Shown in pieces: positions 43,304-52,197 of a stretch of DNA of 64,000 nucleotides. The position numbers were made by a program, and so were the translations under genes. Source of the stretch: G963704535 sp963704535 (lineage in GTDB: Bacteria > Chloroflexota > Chloroflexia > Chloroflexales > Roseiflexaceae); the NCBI GenBank assembly GCA_963704535.1, contig OY969916.1:11160001-11224000 (forward strand), read 5' to 3'. The stretch's first letter is position 1. Every line of letters starts with the position of its first letter. Under the pieces are notes generated by a model. The model was given only the letters and a program-made list of their open reading frames with translations, was not told the origin of the DNA and made no database searches.

Positions 43304-43948
43304 TTACTCTTTTAGCAGTTGTGGATGAACGTAGACACTCTGGGCGATCTGTTCGAGATCGTCGATCGCCACTGCCCCCCAGCTTGGGCTCGCCGCGTGT
43401 TGTACAAAGAGCGAGACCGCCGGCAGTTCCGTCCCGTCAGAGCCCAGATAGGTGCTGACGACGCCGGTGCGTATAATGGATGGATCGTCGACGAAGATCG
43501 CGTTGACGATTTTGGCCATCGCCGTTTTGGTGTCCTGCACCAGGAGTGCGTTGCCGCCAGTTCGCGAGATCGGCATCGTGACGATGACGACGCGGCCTTT
43601 GTCGGTATCCACAAGCTTGATCCCCCACTTCCCATAGACCTGCCCCTGACCTGGCCCTGCCGATGACAGCACAGCTTGTTGGGCAACCTGGAGGTAGTGT
43701 GCTTCCAGGTCGCTCTGCACCGCAGTCATGGTTGGTTGAGGTTGGGCTGTCGCCTGCGTGCTGGCCAGGCGCACCGCTCCAGCCGTTGTGGGAACGGCGC
43801 TGCTGGAGCGAACGGTGGGCTCTTGCGCTGAAGGCAACGGCGTGCTGCTGGTGCTCCAAAGAAAGGCTACCAGGAGCAGGGCCGCAGCGGCAGCCCCAAC
43901 TCTGAGCGCGAGAGGGATACGACGAAGTGATGAAACAAGATACTGCAT
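43304..43948 (-). CDS. hypothetical membrane-anchored exported protein
   Basis: From MQYLVSSLRRIPLALRVGAA the 214-residue product has an N-terminal hydrophobic helix (GAAAAALLLVAFLWS), a Ser/Thr/Ala/Pro-rich linker and a globular C-terminal domain (GKWGIKLVDTDKGRVVIVTM, VQDTKTAMAKIVNAIFVDDP). It is likely anchored at the membrane with the domain outside. No family is recognised. Confidence 0.55.
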   Translation of the reverse strand: MQYLVSSLRRIPLALRVGAAAAALLLVAFLWSTSSTPLPSAQEPTVRSSSAVPTTAGAVRLASTQATAQPQPTMTAVQSDLEAHYLQVAQQAVLSSAGPGQGQVYGKWGIKLVDTDKGRVVIVTMPISRTGGNALLVQDTKTAMAKIVNAIFVDDPSIIRTGVVSTYLGSDGTELPAVSLFVQHAASPSWGAVAIDDLEQIAQSVYVHPQLLKE

Positions 43949-44082
43949 AGCACAATCCCCGATCGTTCTGCCTTTTGTGAAGTGCCGTTCAATCACGCGA
44001 TCGGCCCTCCCATTGTATCCAGTTAACCGACTAATTCAAGCGGTCCTTCCCAAAAGAAGGACCAAAGGACTACAGGCGGCTG

Positions 44083-44111
44083 TTCGATAAACCCTACTAG
44101 TGTAGTACAAT
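44083..44111 (+). promoter_or_regulatory. possible promoter with long leader for the secreted repeat protein
   Basis: TTCGAT and TACAAT separated by 17 bases, about 290 bases before the ATG at 44402. The leader contains a hairpin GCATTTG/CAAATGC at 44209-44231 enclosed by ATAGC/GCTAT. I cannot match it to a known riboswitch. Confidence 0.35.
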
Positions 44112-44401
44112 CATCCCAACTCTTTATAAGTCTTTATCGCTCCACAATGCACTACTACGTCGAAGCAGAAAGGAGCTTGCCTCTATCATCACTGGTGATA
44201 TAGCCGCGCATTTGTCTTTCGGGCAAATGCCGGTTTGCTATGCCCCCAGGTAGTTTCCCTTTTCTTCCCACAACTAAATATCGCTTTGCTGTGTCGAGTG
44301 GAGCGTTCCACAGAACGACCCCTACGACCAGACATCCCTGCCCACCGCAATGCCTGGTATTGCGCGTCCTTGCACTACATTTACAAAGGGAGAGCAACTG
44401 T

Positions 44402-47400
44402 ATGCACGAACTGTTTCAGGCGAGAAAACCACTCTTATGGCTAATCCTGGCAGCCCTGGTTAGTCTCAACTGGTCGATCCTTCCCGCAACCGTACAGCCG
44501 GCGGTCGCGCGAGCGGCGGCCAGCTCACCAATCCGCGTCGAACCGATCAGCGGCAATTGGAACTACCCTGACGCTTTTCGGGTCACCAACATGTCCACCC
44601 AGCCGAAGACGATCTATTGGTCGCTGGATTGCTGGCAGCCCTGGGAGTCGCAGGGAGTCTGTAGCGACGTCGAGGATACCAGCGAGCTTCAGCCCGGCGC
44701 CTCGTTCGTCAAGGGCCTCGGGCTTATCTGTGCCCAGTGGCAGCTTGACCTTGACTGGACCGGCGACGGCGAATGGGAGTGGGGCGGGATTGCGGAGGTG
44801 TCGGAAGATGCTTGTACCGGCACGCCAAGTCCGACCGGCACGCCGCTTCCACCGACCAATACGCCGCTTCCACCGACCAACACGGTGACACCAGTGAGTA
44901 GCGAGTGTCCTCCGCAGGCTGGCTTTATCTGGATGGCGCAGTACAATCTGATTACGATCCGGGATCTGGCCACCAGTTCGGACGTCGAGTACAAGACGTT
45001 CGTGGGGCGAAACCTCACCGGCAATAGCTCGGCGAACTTCGGCAACCATCTTGACCAGAACAGCTTCAACCCGACCGAACCCAGCCTCGAAATCGCCGGG
45101 ACAGTGAACGGTGGGAACGCTGTGAATGTCAACGCCGGCAGTGTTGCGGTCGGCTCAGGCAATACTGTTACCAAGCAGAACAATAATCAGTACCTGATTA
45201 ACAACCGCTCGTTCAATCTGAACCAGGGCAACGGCGGTGCGTCGGCCTATGTCGGTAGTGCCCTGGCTGCGAAGGCCTCCCAGGTTGCTAGCGATCTTCA
45301 GGCATTATCGGCTGCTTTGGCTCAACGCTCGGCCAACAACACGGTGTCTATTCCGTCACAGCCGGGACCACTGGTCTTTAATGTGACTCAGAAGGATGCG
45401 TTTGGCATCGCCGTCTTCAATGTGGTGGCAGCCGACGTCCTGAATAATTCCAAAGTCCAGCAGATCGAAGTGAATAATCAGGTGAATGCGGCGCTGATTG
45501 TCGTCAACCTGTCGGGGACCAACGTTTCATTCGCCAACGGGAATAAGGTCGGCGCCTGGCTGACAAGCCTCAACGGTCGCAGCCGAACGATCTGGAACTT
45601 CCATGAGGCAACCAGCATCAATGTGCAGCGGAACTTCATGGGCGCGCTGCTGGCGCCGTATGCCAGCGTGACGGCTTCGTCCAATATCGATGGCGCAATG
45701 GCGGTCAAGTCGCTCTCGACCTCGGCCGAAATCCATAAGCCTGGGCTTGTGTCGCCCTGTGGTAGCCCACCGCCCACCAACACGCCGGTGCCACCGACGA
45801 ACACAGCCACAAATACGCCTACCAATACACCCACGAACACTCCAGCCAACACGCCGGTGCCGCCCACGAACACAGCCACAAATACGCCTACTAACATTCC
45901 GGTGCAGCCCACCAACACGCCCACCCAGGCTAACGAGTATAAGCTGAACCTCTCGCATGTGTGCGAGAATGGCCAGACGGAAGTCCACTTCGTCCTGCTC
46001 GGTCTACCGAACGGCATCACGCCCGGCTCGGTGACCTACAGCTACTACGATGGTCAGGGGGCGCCGCATACCCGCACCGTAGCGCCGGAGAAGCGCACGG
46101 GCAACGTATGGCACTACCGGGATTACCCGCAGGACCCAATGCCGTACGATGTCGTTGAGGCCGCCGTCGTGGTAGATGGCAATACTATCGCGCTGCACAA
46201 CCCGCACGACTACAACACGCAGGTCTGTGCTGCGCCTACCGCCACACCAGTTCCACCGACCAACACAGCGGTTCCGCCAACCAACACACCCACGAACACA
46301 CCCACGAACACGCCTACGGACACGCCGACCAACACAGCGATTCCGCCAACCAACACGCCTACGAACACACCCACGAACACATCAACGAACACGCCTACGA
46401 ACACGGCGGTTCCGCCAACCAACACCGCAGTCCCGCCAACAGCGACCAGGACGCCGACGGTGTGCGATGGTAAGATCGACGTGGCCGGGTCGTTTATCAC
46501 CAAGTCGATCGGGAAAATTGAGAATAAATCGGACTCCTGCACCTACGATGTCGGCATGGCGTCGTACAAGAAGTTCGACAATATTATCGACAACCAGGAG
46601 ATCTTCGACTGGGATACTGCTACCGTCGGGCCGAAGCAGACGATCTATCTCGAGGTCGCGCTGCCACCTTGCGCGGCGCAGATCGATATCTTCCGCGGCC
46701 CGGTGCTGATGTCGCTCAACGGCCAGCGCTACGGAGCGCGGCTGCTGGCCGCCCGACACATCGGTGGGAATAGCTTCTGCACTACGGCCACTCCCACCGT
46801 CGCGCCGACCAATACGCCGGTGCCGCCGACTAACACGCCTACGAACACGCCTACCAACACGCCGGTGCCGCCGACTGATACGCCCACCAACACGCCTACC
46901 AACACGCCCACCAATACGCCGGTGCCTCCGACCGATACGCCCACCAACACGCCTACCAACACGCCGGTGCCGCCGACTGATACGCCTACGAACACGCCCA
47001 CCAACACGCCGGTGCCACCGACTAACACACCGACCTACACACCTACGAACACGCCTACCAACACGCCGGTGCCGCCGACTGATACGCCCACCAACACGCC
47101 TACCAACACGCCGGTGCCGCCGACTGATACGCCCACCAACACACCTACGAACACGCCCACCAACACACCGGTGCCACCGACTGATACGCCCACCAACACG
47201 CCTACCAACACGCCTACCAACACGCCTACCAACACGCCTACGAACACGCCTACGAACACGCCGGTGCCACCGACCGATACGCCCACCAACACGCCTACGA
47301 ACACGCCCACCAACACACCGACTCACACACCTACGAATACGCCCACCAATACGCCGACTCACACACCTACGAACACGCCGACTAATACGCCGACTAATAC

Positions 47401-47824
47401 GCCGACTAATACGCCGACTAATACGCCGACCAACACTCCGACCAATACTCCGACCAACACGCCTACGAACACGCCGGTACGGCCCAGTTCGATCGGCGAT
47501 CGGGTCTGGGAGGATTACAACGTGGATGGCATCCAGGACGCCGACGAGCCAGGCATAGCCGAGGTGGCCGTTCAGTTGTACCAGGATGACGGCGATGGCG
47601 TCTTCGAGCCGGGTGGCGACGACATGCTGCTCCTAACAACCACCACCGATGGCGACGGTCTCTACCTTTTCTCGAACCTGCAAGCAGGCAGCTACTGGGT
47701 TGAGGTGATCCCACCCAATGGGCTGGTCTTCCCGACAACGCCGAACCCACATGGGCCAATCGGCGTGGCTCCAGGTGAGGATTACCGCGATGCCGATGTC
47801 GGGTTGATATTCCTGGTAGGATAG
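44402..47824 (+). CDS. large secreted multidomain protein with Thr-Asn-Thr-Pro linkers
   Basis: The 1140-residue product has a signal peptide (PLLWLILAALVSLNWSILPA), an N-terminal domain (IRVEPISGNWNYPDAFRVTN), a choice-of-anchor-A-like domain (YNLITIRDLATSSDVEYKTF, then LNNSKVQQIEVNNQVNAALI), two Ig-like modules around residues 525-620 and 690-785, a low-complexity linker of about 220 residues built from PTNTPTNTPVPPTDTP, and a C-terminal SdrD B-like domain (IGDRVWEDYNVDGIQDADEP). Such proteins are surface or matrix components. The linker DNA is highly repetitive and its length may be variable or misassembled. A terminator follows. Confidence 0.8.
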   Translation: MHELFQARKPLLWLILAALVSLNWSILPATVQPAVARAAASSPIRVEPISGNWNYPDAFRVTNMSTQPKTIYWSLDCWQPWESQGVCSDVEDTSELQPGASFVKGLGLICAQWQLDLDWTGDGEWEWGGIAEVSEDACTGTPSPTGTPLPPTNTPLPPTNTVTPVSSECPPQAGFIWMAQYNLITIRDLATSSDVEYKTFVGRNLTGNSSANFGNHLDQNSFNPTEPSLEIAGTVNGGNAVNVNAGSVAVGSGNTVTKQNNNQYLINNRSFNLNQGNGGASAYVGSALAAKASQVASDLQALSAALAQRSANNTVSIPSQPGPLVFNVTQKDAFGIAVFNVVAADVLNNSKVQQIEVNNQVNAALIVVNLSGTNVSFANGNKVGAWLTSLNGRSRTIWNFHEATSINVQRNFMGALLAPYASVTASSNIDGAMAVKSLSTSAEIHKPGLVSPCGSPPPTNTPVPPTNTATNTPTNTPTNTPANTPVPPTNTATNTPTNIPVQPTNTPTQANEYKLNLSHVCENGQTEVHFVLLGLPNGITPGSVTYSYYDGQGAPHTRTVAPEKRTGNVWHYRDYPQDPMPYDVVEAAVVVDGNTIALHNPHDYNTQVCAAPTATPVPPTNTAVPPTNTPTNTPTNTPTDTPTNTAIPPTNTPTNTPTNTSTNTPTNTAVPPTNTAVPPTATRTPTVCDGKIDVAGSFITKSIGKIENKSDSCTYDVGMASYKKFDNIIDNQEIFDWDTATVGPKQTIYLEVALPPCAAQIDIFRGPVLMSLNGQRYGARLLAARHIGGNSFCTTATPTVAPTNTPVPPTNTPTNTPTNTPVPPTDTPTNTPTNTPTNTPVPPTDTPTNTPTNTPVPPTDTPTNTPTNTPVPPTNTPTYTPTNTPTNTPVPPTDTPTNTPTNTPVPPTDTPTNTPTNTPTNTPVPPTDTPTNTPTNTPTNTPTNTPTNTPTNTPVPPTDTPTNTPTNTPTNTPTHTPTNTPTNTPTHTPTNTPTNTPTNTPTNTPTNTPTNTPTNTPTNTPTNTPVRPSSIGDRVWEDYNVDGIQDADEPGIAEVAVQLYQDDGDGVFEPGGDDMLLLTTTTDGDGLYLFSNLQAGSYWVEVIPPNGLVFPTTPNPHGPIGVAPGEDYRDADVGLIFLVG
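46795..47480. repeat. 6- and 12-bp coding tandem repeat (ACNCC words)
   Basis: Near-continuous AACACGCCTACCAACACGCC- and CCGGTGCCGCCGACTGATAC-type words encode TNTPTNTP and VPPTDTP. Synonymous variation (ACG, ACA, ACC codons) shows the repeat is old in parts, whereas the block 47380-47460 (ACTAATACGCCG units) is nearly identical and younger. Confidence 0.9.
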
Positions 47825-47849
47825 CAATTCGTCTGTGCTCGAAACTCAG

Positions 47850-47880
47850 AAGGGCAGGGCCGTTCAGGCCCTGCCCTTCT
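47850..47880. terminator. bidirectional stem-loop terminator
   Basis: AAGGGCAGGGCC (47850-47861) pairs perfectly with GGCCCTGCCCTT (47867-47878) around GTTCA, between convergent genes. The T-tract is short. Confidence 0.75.
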
Positions 47881-47889
47881 TGCATAGTC

Positions 47890-47945
47890 CGTGGTGGGAA
47901 AGGGGTTCTTGAGGGGCTTCCCCTCAAACTCCCCCCTTCTCAGAC
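47890..47945. repeat. family-B element, reverse orientation
   Basis: TGGTGGGAAAGGGGTTCTTG, AGGGG, then CCCCTCAAACTCCCCCCTTC and TCAGACAGCCTC: the reverse complement of the element found near plus-strand genes. Confidence 0.8.
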
Positions 47946-47950
47946 AGCCT

Positions 47951-48349
47951 CTAAGATTTTCGCTCCAGATTCAGCGCGGTCGAATTGATGCAGTAGCGCA
48001 GCCCGGTCGGCGCGGGGCCGTCGTCGAAGAGGTGCCCCAAGTGCGCGTCGCAGCTTGTGCAGTGGATCTCGGTCCGGCGCATGAATAGGCTGTTGTCCTG
48101 CTCGGTCTCGACCTGCTCCTCAGCCGCCGGCGCCCAGAAGCTCGGCCAGCCGGTGCCCGAGTTAAACTTGGCATCCGAACTGAACAGCTCGGCCCCGCAG
48201 CAGACGCAGCGGTAGACTCCGGTGTCCTTGGTGGCGTAGTACTCGCCCGTGAAGGCCCGCTCGGTGCCTTTCTGGCGCGTCACGCGGTACTGCTCGGGCG
48301 TCAGCTCCTGCCTCCACTCCTGGTCTGATTTTGTTACCTTCTTAGGCAT
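47951..48349 (-). CDS. msrB: peptide-methionine (R)-S-oxide reductase
   Basis: The 132-residue protein has the MsrB fold: zinc cysteines in RCVCCGAELFSSDAKFNSGT and IHCTSCDAHLGHLFDDGPAP, the GWPSFW motif and the catalytic Cys in LRYCINSTALNL. It reduces methionine-R-sulfoxide in proteins. It lies downstream of fdhD on the same strand; a functional link with formate dehydrogenase is not implied. Confidence 0.92.
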   Translation of the reverse strand: MPKKVTKSDQEWRQELTPEQYRVTRQKGTERAFTGEYYATKDTGVYRCVCCGAELFSSDAKFNSGTGWPSFWAPAAEEQVETEQDNSLFMRRTEIHCTSCDAHLGHLFDDGPAPTGLRYCINSTALNLERKS

Positions 48350-48457
48350 AGTAGCTGTCTCCTCTTTTAGGCGTGGAATCGCCCTTTATTCTACACTATT
48401 TTCTGTGGTGCAGGGGGATTCTTGAGGGCGACGCCGATTCCTCGATCGTCGCTGAGC

Positions 48458-49237
48458 TCAGCTATGAGGGGCGATCCGTTCGATGCCGGTGTAGATATTA
48501 AATCGTCTCCCGCGCAGAAACCCGACGAGTGTGATACCGAAGCGTTCGGCCACCTCAACCGCCAGACTACTCGGCGCAGACACAGCGCAGAAGATCGGGG
48601 CGCCCGCGACATAACTTTTTTGCAGTAACTCGTAGCTAGCGCGCCCGCTGACCAGGAGCACCTTGCCATGAAACGGCAGCTGATTATTGAGTAGGCCCCA
48701 CCCGATCAACTTATCGAGCGCATTATGGCGCCCGACATCTTCGCGCAGGGCGATCAGCTCGCCGGTGGTATCGAACAGCGCGGCGGCATGGAGCCCGCCG
48801 GTGCTATCGAACACGACTTGTGCCTGGCGCAAACGATCGGGCAGCGCGGTGAAAAACGAGGGCGGCACGACCGGGCCGGTTGGGATTGCCGGCAGGTCGC
48901 GCGTGGTCAGATCATCGAGCATGGTGGCGCCGCAGACCCCGCAAGCGCTATTGGTAAGAAAGTGGCGCTCAAGCTGCGGCAGAGCTGGCAGCGATTCGGA
49001 GAGCAGCTGCACGCGCAGCGCGTTATACTCCTGTTGCCCGCCATCCACACAATACGTCATTTGGAGCAGTTCATTCCTGGAGTGAAGGATTCCCTCGTTA
49101 TAGAGAAACCCCGCCGCCAGTTCGTAATCATCGCCGGGCGTACGCATGGTGATCGCCACTGTGTGCTGCTGCACGCCCGCGCGCAGGCGTATCTCTAGCG
49201 GTTCTTCGGTGGCAAGCAGATCCTGTTTACGGCGCAT
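48458..49237 (-). CDS. fdhD: formate dehydrogenase accessory sulfurtransferase FdhD
   Basis: From MRRKQDLLATEEPLEIRLRA, preceded by GAGGAC, the 259-residue protein has TMRTPGDDYELAAGFLYNEG, the redox CxxC in TNSACGVCGATM, STGGLHAAALFD, REDVGRHNALDKLIGWGLLN and SGRASYELLQKSYVAGAPIF. FdhD transfers sulfur to the molybdenum cofactor of formate dehydrogenase, here the enzyme encoded just upstream. Confidence 0.9.
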   Translation of the reverse strand: MRRKQDLLATEEPLEIRLRAGVQQHTVAITMRTPGDDYELAAGFLYNEGILHSRNELLQMTYCVDGGQQEYNALRVQLLSESLPALPQLERHFLTNSACGVCGATMLDDLTTRDLPAIPTGPVVPPSFFTALPDRLRQAQVVFDSTGGLHAAALFDTTGELIALREDVGRHNALDKLIGWGLLNNQLPFHGKVLLVSGRASYELLQKSYVAGAPIFCAVSAPSSLAVEVAERFGITLVGFLRGRRFNIYTGIERIAPHS

Positions 49238-49349
49238 TTGGTCGTCCTCAACAGCCCAGATGCGCCGTCGTTTTTTATCCGAGTGTGGCACAATCGTATC
49301 TCTATTTGTAAGAGGCTGTCTGAAAAGGTTGATTTGTCGCTCGTAGTTC

Positions 49350-49410
49350 TTGGTGGAGAGAGAGTTCTTGAGGGGCTTCCCCCTCAAACTCCCCCTTTTT
49401 CCCCAGAAAG
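49350..49410. repeat. family-B element, reverse orientation, between fdhA and fdhD
   Basis: TGGTGGAGAGAGAGTTCTTG, AGGGG, then CCCCCTCAAACTCCCCCTTT and TTCCCC. Confidence 0.8.
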
Positions 49411-49433
49411 GGGCGCAACGCCAGGTACAAAGG

Positions 49434-51512
49434 CTAGAGCGGCTGGACCCGCACTGGGCAGACTTTCAGCTCGGCGGTCTGCGTGGTCGGATCGTAGCCC
49501 GATCCGGTCAGCATATTCACCGGCGTCTCGGCAAAGCTGAAACTCGCAAAAACTGTACCTTTGGGCGAGCGCAGCGTCGCCTTCACCTTGATCTTGATCG
49601 TGCCGCGCCGGCTGCTGACCTGCGCCCAACCACCGTCGGTCAATCCCCAGGCTACCACATTCTCGGGGTTGACCTCCAGGTATTCTTCGGGCGCGAAATA
49701 CTCGATGCCTGCCGCGCGGCCGGTTTGGGTGCGGGTGTGATAGTTCTGCAAACGCCGCCCAGTCGTCAGCCAGACCGGGTACTGCTCATCGACGACCTCG
49801 GCCGGGTCGCGATAGCCGATCACGCGGAATAGCGCGCGACCGTTGATGAAGCCATCTTCGTGCAGCCGGGGTGTGCCGGGATGGCCTTTATAGGGCACTG
49901 GCCACTGGTACTGCCCACCGGCGATCAGGTCCCAATCCACACCCGCATAGATCGGTGCAACGCTGCACAGCTCATTGAACACCTCCTTGGGCGAATCGTA
50001 CTCGAAGCCGGCGATGCCAAGGCGATTGGCCAGCGCGCTGATAATCCACCAGTCGGGCTTGGCCTCGCCAGGCGGATCGACGGCGGCGCGCAGGCGCTGG
50101 ATGCGTCGCTCGGTGTTGGTGAACGTGCCGTCGGTCTCGCCCCACGAGGTCGCCGGCAGTACGACGTGGGCTAGCTCGGCGGTCTCGGTCAGGAAGATGT
50201 CGATCACCACCAGATGATCCAAGCTGCGTAGAGCATGCTCGCTATGGACGCGATCGGGGTCGGAGACCAGCGTGTTTTCGCCGTCGATCAGCATGGCATG
50301 AATGCCGTTGCCACATAGCTCCAGCGCCGTCACCTTGGTCATGCCGTTCTCGGGATCCATCGGTCGCCCGTAGAGCTGCTCGAATTTCGCGCGATGCTCG
50401 GGCTTGCTCACCCCCTGGTAGCCGGGATACTCGCTCGGCGCCGCGCCGGCGTCGCCGGCACCCTGGATGTTGTTCTGGCCGCGCAGCGGGTTGATGCCCG
50501 CGCCCTCGCGGCCGAGGTTGCCGGTCAGCAGCGCCAGGTTGCTCAAGCTCTGGACGTTGTCAACGCCGCAGATGTGCTCGGTGATCCCCAGCGTATAGTA
50601 GATCGAGGCGCGTTCGGCCTGGCCGTACCAGAGTGCCGCCGTCTCGATATCCTTGGCCGGTACGCCGGTGATCTCTGCGGCCCACTCGGGCGTGAACTGT
50701 TTGACGTGCTCGATAAGCGCCTCGACGTTGGTCGTACGCGCGGCCACGAACTCGTGATCGACCAGATTCTCGCGCACGATCACATGGGCCATCCCCAGCA
50801 GCAGGGCCACATCCGTGCCCACGCGCAGCGGCAGGTACAGGTGCGACAGTTCGGCCAGCTTGATATAGCGCGGGTCGGCGACAATCAACTTGGCCCCGCG
50901 CGCCAGCGCCTTCTTCAGGCGCGTGGCCGCCACGGGATGACATTCGGTCATGTTCGTGCCAATGCAGAAATACACATCCGCCTTTTCCAGGTCGGACAGC
51001 GGGTTCGACATCGCGCCACGCCCCATTGTAGTCGCCAGACCGGCGACGGTGGGGGCGTGTCAGGCACGGCTACAATTGTCGATATTGTGTGTGCCGTAGC
51101 CGGCGCGAATGAACTTCTGCATCAGGTAGTCGGCCTCGGTCGGCGTGCGCCCGCTGGCGATGCCATAGATCGCCTGCAAGCCATGCTGTTGGGCCACCTT
51201 ACGAAAACCATCCGCGGCCGCCTGCAAGCCGTGCTCCCAGCTGGTCTCGTGCAGTTGGCCGTCGGCGCCACGCACCAGCGGTTGGGTCAACCGATCGGGG
51301 TGATGCACATAGTCGTAGGCGAACTGGCCCTTGACGCACAGCGCGCCGAGATTGGCCGGGCCATCCATGGCCGGTTGGATGCCGATGATCCGGTTGTTCT
51401 TACTCAAAATATCGAGCGAGCAGCCCACGCCACAGTAGCCGCAGATCGAGCGGGTCTTTTGAACGCCTGCGTCGCGCAGCGGGATCTCGCGTAGATCTTG
51501 CATTGTCGTCAT
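49434..51512 (-). CDS. fdhA: formate dehydrogenase catalytic subunit, selenocysteine-containing (UGA at codon 151)
   Basis: Two collinear parts in the same frame, 51512-51063 and 51059-49434, are separated only by TGA at 51060-51062. Reading it as selenocysteine gives NIDNCSRAUHAPTVAGLATT, exactly the Sec/Cys active-site context of formate dehydrogenases. The 692-residue protein has the [4Fe-4S] motif CGYCGVGCSLDI, GAMSNPLSDLEKADVYFCIG and the C-terminal MGD-binding domain (LTTGRRLQNYHTRTQTGRAA). It oxidises formate to CO2. The start overlaps the Fe-S gene's stop (ATGA). A SECIS hairpin follows the UGA directly. Selenocysteine machinery is not in this window. Confidence 0.93.
51017..51062 (-). 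promoter_or_regulatory. bacterial SECIS element in fdhA
   Basis: Immediately after the UGA on the minus strand, CACGCCCC pairs with GGGGCGTG (8 bp) and GTCGCC with GGCGAC (6 bp), closing the five-base apical loop GGTCT. The loop begins 18 bases after UGA. The GGUCU loop and this distance match the Escherichia coli fdhF element that SelB recognises. Confidence 0.92.
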
Positions 51513-52192
51513 CGAACGTCTCCTTCGCTAAATCGGAGCGCCTTTTTATCGCCAAGCGCGCCGGTGGGGCAGGTCTGCACACACTGGCCACAGAAGGTAC
51601 ATGCCGAGTCGCGTAGAATGCCGTTGAATTCGGTGGTGATCTGGGTATGAAAGCCACGATTCATCACGCTGATCGCATAATCGCCCTCCTGCTCGGCGCA
51701 CACCCGCACGCAGCGATAGCAGGAGATACATAGGTCATAGTCGCGCAGCAGGAACGGGTTCTTATCGTCGAGGCGGCTTTGGCCGGACTGAGCGCCCTGG
51801 AAGCGGCCGGTGTGCGCCGCGTAGCGCTCGACCAGCAGGGTCAGTTCCTGCGAGGCGATGCTGCGTAGTGGGCTGACCTCCAGCTCGCGGTTCTCGGAGA
51901 CCACCATCTCCAGCAGCGTCTTGCGAATGGCCTCGACCCGCTCGCTGCCGGTTGTGACCTCCATGCCGGGCGTCGCCACAGTCGTGCAGGAGGCGACCGG
52001 GTTGCGAACGCCGCTTAGTTCGACTACGCAAAGGCGGCAGGCGCCAAACGATTTGAGGCGCGGGTCATAACAGAGCGTCGGCACAAACGTGCCCTGGCGC
52101 TGGGCAATCTCATAGATCGTCTCGCCGGGGGTAAAGTCGGCCTGCTGGCCGTCCAGCGCGATCGTGTTCGTCGGCAGAGCATCGTTGTTCAT
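51509..52192 (-). CDS. formate dehydrogenase iron-sulfur subunit
   Basis: The 227-residue protein has an N-terminal plant-type [2Fe-2S] domain (PTLCYDPRLKSFGACRLCVV, ASCTT) and two [4Fe-4S] motifs, CISCYRCVRVCAEQ and CTFCGQCVQTCPTGALG. This is the N-terminal electron-transfer module that in FdsA-type enzymes is fused to the catalytic subunit; here it is separate. It passes electrons from FdhA to the NuoEF-like subunit. Stop and start overlap with fdhA. Confidence 0.88.
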   Translation of the reverse strand: MNNDALPTNTIALDGQQADFTPGETIYEIAQRQGTFVPTLCYDPRLKSFGACRLCVVELSGVRNPVASCTTVATPGMEVTTGSERVEAIRKTLLEMVVSENRELEVSPLRSIASQELTLLVERYAAHTGRFQGAQSGQSRLDDKNPFLLRDYDLCISCYRCVRVCAEQEGDYAISVMNRGFHTQITTEFNGILRDSACTFCGQCVQTCPTGALGDKKALRFSEGDVR

Positions 52193-52197
52193 CCAAG

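Noticed and set aside
44199..44240. Riboswitch (c-di-GMP type) in the leader of the large secreted protein
   Set aside because: A hairpin is present but the conserved GEMM sequences are absent, so only a generic stem-loop is supported.
51060..51062. Premature stop making fdhA a pseudogene
   Set aside because: The UGA is exactly at the selenocysteine position and is followed by a matching SECIS hairpin.
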